Positions 21,189 through 23,222 of a DNA stretch of 23,222 bases are shown piece by piece. Within the stretch, counting starts at the first letter, position 1. The number at the start of each line of letters is the position of its first letter. This DNA comes from JAWCLZ01 sp038850275 (lineage in GTDB: Archaea > Halobacteriota > JAWCLZ01). Location: assembly GCA_038850275.1 (NCBI GenBank), contig JAWCLZ010000018.1:1-23222 (forward strand), given 5' to 3'. The position numbers were made by a program, and so were the translations under genes. Below the pieces are notes generated by a model, which made no database searches, was not told where the DNA came from, and saw only the letters and a list, made by a program, of their open reading frames with translations.

Positions 21189-21419
21189 ATGGCTGAGGGT
21201 GATCGAATGAAAGCTGAAGTTGAGGTTGAGAAGCTCAAGATTTTGCTTGAGCACTGGGTGGAGCATAACGCTGAACATAGCAAGAATTTTAGAAGCTGGG
21301 CTGAGAAAGCTAGGGGATTTAATTTAGGAGTGGCTAGTGATATTCTTTCTGCTGCAAATGAGATGGATAAATCAAGCGAGTATTTGAAAGCAGCACTTGC
21401 GAAGTTAAAAAGCCTATGA
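21189..21419 (+). CDS. Small helical protein with a His-rich HWVEHNAEH motif, 76 aa
   Basis: The predicted protein is almost all helix. Residues 21-38 read LEHWVEHNAEHSKNFRSW and the C-terminal half is an amphipathic repeat (AANEMDKSSEYLKAALAKLK). Similar short sequences with H-W-x-E-H-N-x-E-H occur as stand-alone proteins or domains of unknown function in bacteria and archaea. The clustered His and Glu residues suggest metal binding, but that is inference. A Shine-Dalgarno (AGGAGAG) precedes ATG 21189; a second ATG (codon 7) is possible. It follows the decayed regulator, in the same direction as the ferredoxin gene. Confidence 0.7.
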   Translation: MAEGDRMKAEVEVEKLKILLEHWVEHNAEHSKNFRSWAEKARGFNLGVASDILSAANEMDKSSEYLKAALAKLKSL

Positions 21420-21568
21420 GAAATTATTTTGCACTTAGATTTTAGGCTTTACTTGATCTTGATATTTAATTCCGATAAATTGCACACTAAGATTAATAGT
21501 ATTACATCTTGCTATTAATCCCTTTATGTTAATCCTTTTATTTTATACCCCCTCTAATTCACGCTCTC

Positions 21569-21862
21569 CTACGCCAGCGCCAGATAGCTTATGTGATCCC
21601 AGACTGTTTCCATTAATTCAAGTCCGAGTTCTTTCTTTAGTTTTTCAACTAGTTCTTCGCAGTAGCTCATTAGCTCTGAGTAATCTTCTGGGGCTATTGA
21701 ATTGGTTCGATATAGCGCAGCGAGATAAGGGTCGAGAACTCCGATTAACATGAATATGAACATTTTAACATTTGATTCATGAGGCTCCATCTTTCTATAA
21801 GTCTCATACCAAGTTGTCACCATGTTCTTTATCTTCAGCAGCTCTTCATCCATGCTATACAT
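21569..21862 (-). CDS. Hypothetical protein, 97 aa
   Basis: I do not recognise the family. The protein is acidic and mostly helical, with no cysteine cluster and no signal peptide: KIKNMVTTWYETYRKMEPHE, a hydrophobic stretch MFIFMLIGVLDPYLAALY, and a charged C-terminal helix EELVEKLKKELGLE. It is transcribed from the minus strand and diverges from the YkgJ-type gene. A TATA box (AGTTTAAATATT on the minus strand, about 21879-21890) lies some 22 nt from ATG 21862, so translation may start there or at ATG 21853. A plus-strand open frame over the same DNA (21526-21753) lacks any such support. Confidence 0.65.
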   Translation of the reverse strand: MYSMDEELLKIKNMVTTWYETYRKMEPHESNVKMFIFMLIGVLDPYLAALYRTNSIAPEDYSELMSYCEELVEKLKKELGLELMETVWDHISYLALA

Positions 21863-21934
21863 ATTTTTATTGAAGAGAATATTTAAACTTACTTAAAGAA
21901 TTCTTTATTACGCAAGGCGCAGATAATTCAATCA
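21863..21934. promoter_or_regulatory. Divergent promoter region
   Basis: Back-to-back TATA-like boxes occur in 72 bp: TTTAAATA (minus strand, about 21879-21888) for the 97-aa protein, and CTTTATTA (plus strand, about 21903-21910) about 28 nt before ATG 21935. Both distances fit leaderless transcripts, so the two genes may share control. Confidence 0.45.
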
Positions 21935-22702
21935 ATGGATAAATTCCAGTGCAGGAAATGTGGTTACTGCTGCAGGAATTTGAAGAGACTCAGGCGACTT
22001 GGGGATATAGAAAAGGGAAAGAGGCCTCTTTATATCCTCGAGGAGGATATATCGCTTTCACTCTATGAATGGGAAGTGGATGATTTTCAGCTTGCTGGTG
22101 AGAAGCTTGGCAAGAGGATTTCAGTTATTCCTATTTTGATTTGCATCGATCAACTTTCAAATACCCCTCTGGGTTTGATCTGGAGTATTCTTGATAGTGA
22201 TTGCCCTTTTTTAAGTGAATCTAATCTCTGCTTGATTTACGAGCAGAGACCAATTATCTGCAGGATATTTCCAGTTAGGGTGAGTGGAATATTTCTCAGA
22301 ACAAGCAGGTTGAAATTCTCGGATGTTTTTCAAGACTGCAAGTATTTAGCTCAGCTGGAGATTCCTAGTGTGCTGAGGTATGGTGAGTTCATTGCAATGC
22401 TGCATAATTGCTTTGGGGAGATTCATGCTTATTCATTTCATAATGAGAGGGTTCAAATGATTTTAATTGATTTCCTCCGCGATTTGGAGTCTAATGGTAT
22501 CATTAGACTGGCGAGGAATAGGCCTTTGAAGTTTGTTAAAAATCTTGTGGCTAGAAGAGGTGCTATTGGTCTCTTCAAATTCTTAAAGGAGAATAAAAAG
22601 GTGCCAGCTAGCTATATTGAGGAGTTGCTAAAGCGGCTTAGGGATTATGAGTTTTCACGAAACGAGCTACAGGGAGCTTATAAAGAAAATAATATTAATT
22701 AA
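21935..22702 (+). CDS. YkgJ family cysteine cluster protein (zinc/iron-chelating domain)
   Basis: The 255-aa protein starts with CRKCGYCCRN (C6, C9, C12, C13) and continues with SDCPFLSESNLCLIYEQRPI, then ICRIFPVR. This is the characteristic C-x2-C-x2-CC ... CPFL ... LC-IYe-RP-CR-FP pattern of YkgJ/UPF0153 proteins, which are thought to bind a metal or Fe-S cluster. Function is unknown, though some members act on flagellin lysine methylation or are linked to Fe-S proteins. The region beyond residue 180 is helical with no cysteines. Start ATG 21935 fits the leaderless promoter. It has no close downstream partner. Confidence 0.85.
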   Translation: MDKFQCRKCGYCCRNLKRLRRLGDIEKGKRPLYILEEDISLSLYEWEVDDFQLAGEKLGKRISVIPILICIDQLSNTPLGLIWSILDSDCPFLSESNLCLIYEQRPIICRIFPVRVSGIFLRTSRLKFSDVFQDCKYLAQLEIPSVLRYGEFIAMLHNCFGEIHAYSFHNERVQMILIDFLRDLESNGIIRLARNRPLKFVKNLVARRGAIGLFKFLKENKKVPASYIEELLKRLRDYEFSRNELQGAYKENNIN

Positions 22703-22875
22703 TTAAAATATAAATATTTCTTTTTTAAAAACTTTCTAATAAAATACATTAGATATTAATTTTGATTATTGTCATTAAATCCTAGAGAATTAAAGGACAA
22801 TAATCATTTTTTATGATTAATGTAAATTAATATAAATTGCGAAAAATATAAGTACATTGAAAATCATTAGAATTA
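22703..22875. other. AT-rich intergenic region
   Basis: The 173 bp of very AT-rich sequence hold no supported gene. A T-run soon after 22702 may terminate the YkgJ-type transcript. Confidence 0.4.
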
Positions 22876-22878
22876 CTG

Positions 22879-22896
22879 CTGCCAGATAAGTGGCAG
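22879..22896. promoter_or_regulatory. 18-bp palindromic operator-like element, copy 2
   Basis: CTGCCAGATAAGTGGCAG has perfect 6-bp arms and lies immediately upstream of the TATA box. Copy 1 is at 18124-18141. Location next to a TATA box and conservation in both units suggest binding of a dimeric regulator. Confidence 0.65.
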
Positions 22897-22900
22897 AAAA

Positions 22901-22912
22901 TTTTTTAAATAG
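22901..22912 (+). promoter_or_regulatory. TATA box of the unknown gene at 22937
   Basis: TTTTTTAAATAG lies 5 nt after the palindrome and about 31 nt before the TTG start. A purine-rich Shine-Dalgarno (AAAGGAGGTAG, 22922-22932) is in between. Confidence 0.55.
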
Positions 22913-22936
22913 AATGGAGGTAAAGGAGGTAGAAAA

Positions 22937-23222
22937 TTGGCTCAAAAAGAGCTGAAAATAAAGGATATCAAAGACACCTTGATCGAACAGCCATGGCCAG
23001 TGATAAAAGTACCATTTAATGAATTATGAACTGAGCTCTACGCCAAAGAAACAGGTCCAGATCGAGCCTATTCAGACTTCATGGAAGCAAACCTGCATCT
23101 AAGACACCAATGGACAAAGCCATTTAATCTCGATGGAATGCTAGTAATCGACTGCGCTCCAGACGATCCAAAGGGCTGGCTACTGGGAACTATGTTTGGC
23201 GAGCAAGGCGCATTTGTGGTTA
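22937..23222 (+). CDS. Unknown protein, intact-looking copy of the repeated gene, with an in-frame TGA at codon 31; runs off the window
   Basis: TTG 22937 starts MAQKELKIKDIKDTLIEQPW, continues PVIKVPFNEL, then TGA (23027-23029), then TELYAKETGPDRAYSDFMEA, NLHLRHQWTKPFNLDGMLVI and DCAPDDPKGWLLGTMFGEQG in the same frame to the window edge. I do not recognise the family. The frame is otherwise open for 95 codons, the longest support for coding. A tryptophan (TGG) would fit the broken position, so a recent nonsense mutation is the simplest explanation. Selenocysteine or readthrough cannot be excluded from this fragment. The decayed copy at 18183 shares the start region. Confidence 0.55.

Noticed and set aside
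21526..21753. Plus-strand 75-aa open frame
   Set aside because: Overlaps the minus-strand 97-aa gene, which has a properly placed TATA box and protein-like composition.
1..23222. CRISPR array, transposase or integrase
   Set aside because: No regularly spaced repeats of 24-40 bp, and no DDE, HUH or tyrosine/serine recombinase motifs were seen on either strand.

Overview
This is a 23.2 kb AT-rich archaeal fragment. The archaeal assignment rests on an archaeal FtsZ, a TtuA/NcsA-type tRNA thiolase with zinc motifs at both ends, a tRNA-Tyr with the archaeal C1-G72 pair and an apparent intron, TATA-box promoters placed for leaderless or short-leader transcripts, and an archaeal-style cobalamin gene set. 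I cannot name the species. The window is rich in decayed genes: at least seven loci are readable only by joining frames or ignoring stop codons.

Layout. (1) 1-3650: the tail of a broken exonuclease-domain gene; a three-gene operon of a 53-residue zinc-finger protein (start 433), an OGG1-type 8-oxoguanine DNA glycosylase (start corrected to 599) and a tRNA 2-thiolation enzyme; then ftsZ, convergent. (2) 3786-3970: tRNA-Tyr (intron-containing) and tRNA-Asp, 2 nt apart. (3) 3971-6700: mostly gene-poor and decayed, with a methyltransferase pseudogene, one intact coiled-coil protein, and a lipoprotein pseudogene whose promoter and leader hairpin are still visible. (4) 6707-15587: a compact cobalt-uptake and anaerobic corrin-ring operon, cbiM-cbiN-cbiQ-cbiO, a DUF71 PP-loop ATPase, a cbiX-cbiT fusion, cbiL, cbiF, cbiG split in two by one in-frame TGA, a cbiH-cbiC fusion, and cbiD. 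Most junctions overlap or nearly abut. (5) 15588-18002: a broken TrmB-like regulator, then on the minus strand an HdrD-like Fe-S oxidoreductase in two overlapping pieces, followed by a LigD-type NHEJ polymerase domain. (6) 18121-23222: two copies of one unit (18-bp palindrome, TATA box, strong Shine-Dalgarno, unknown gene), the first decayed and the second running off the end. Between them lie a broken MinD-type ATPase, an MBL-fold protein, a COG0731-type radical SAM protein, a 2[4Fe-4S] ferredoxin, a wHTH remnant, two small hypothetical proteins and a YkgJ-type cysteine-cluster protein.

How the genes work together. Genes 6707-15587 import cobalt (CbiMNQO) and insert it into sirohydrochlorin (CbiX). 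They then carry out C20 (CbiL), C17 (CbiH), C11 (CbiF) and C1 (CbiD) methylation, lactone opening (CbiG), C12 decarboxylation with C15 methylation (CbiT), and the C-11 to C-12 methyl shift (CbiC). CbiE, CbiJ, CbiA, CbiB and CbiP are not in this window. A near-perfect 22-bp inverted repeat 40 nt before cbiM is the best candidate operator. Short tandem duplications recur at gene junctions, two of them in places where neighbouring genes appear once to have overlapped.

I found no CRISPR array, recognisable insertion sequence or cobalamin riboswitch. The most interesting leads are the duplicated palindrome/TATA/unknown-gene unit with its in-frame TGA, the TGA-split cbiG, the cbiX-cbiT fusion beside a DUF71 ATPase, and the missing expected histidine in the CbiC domain.
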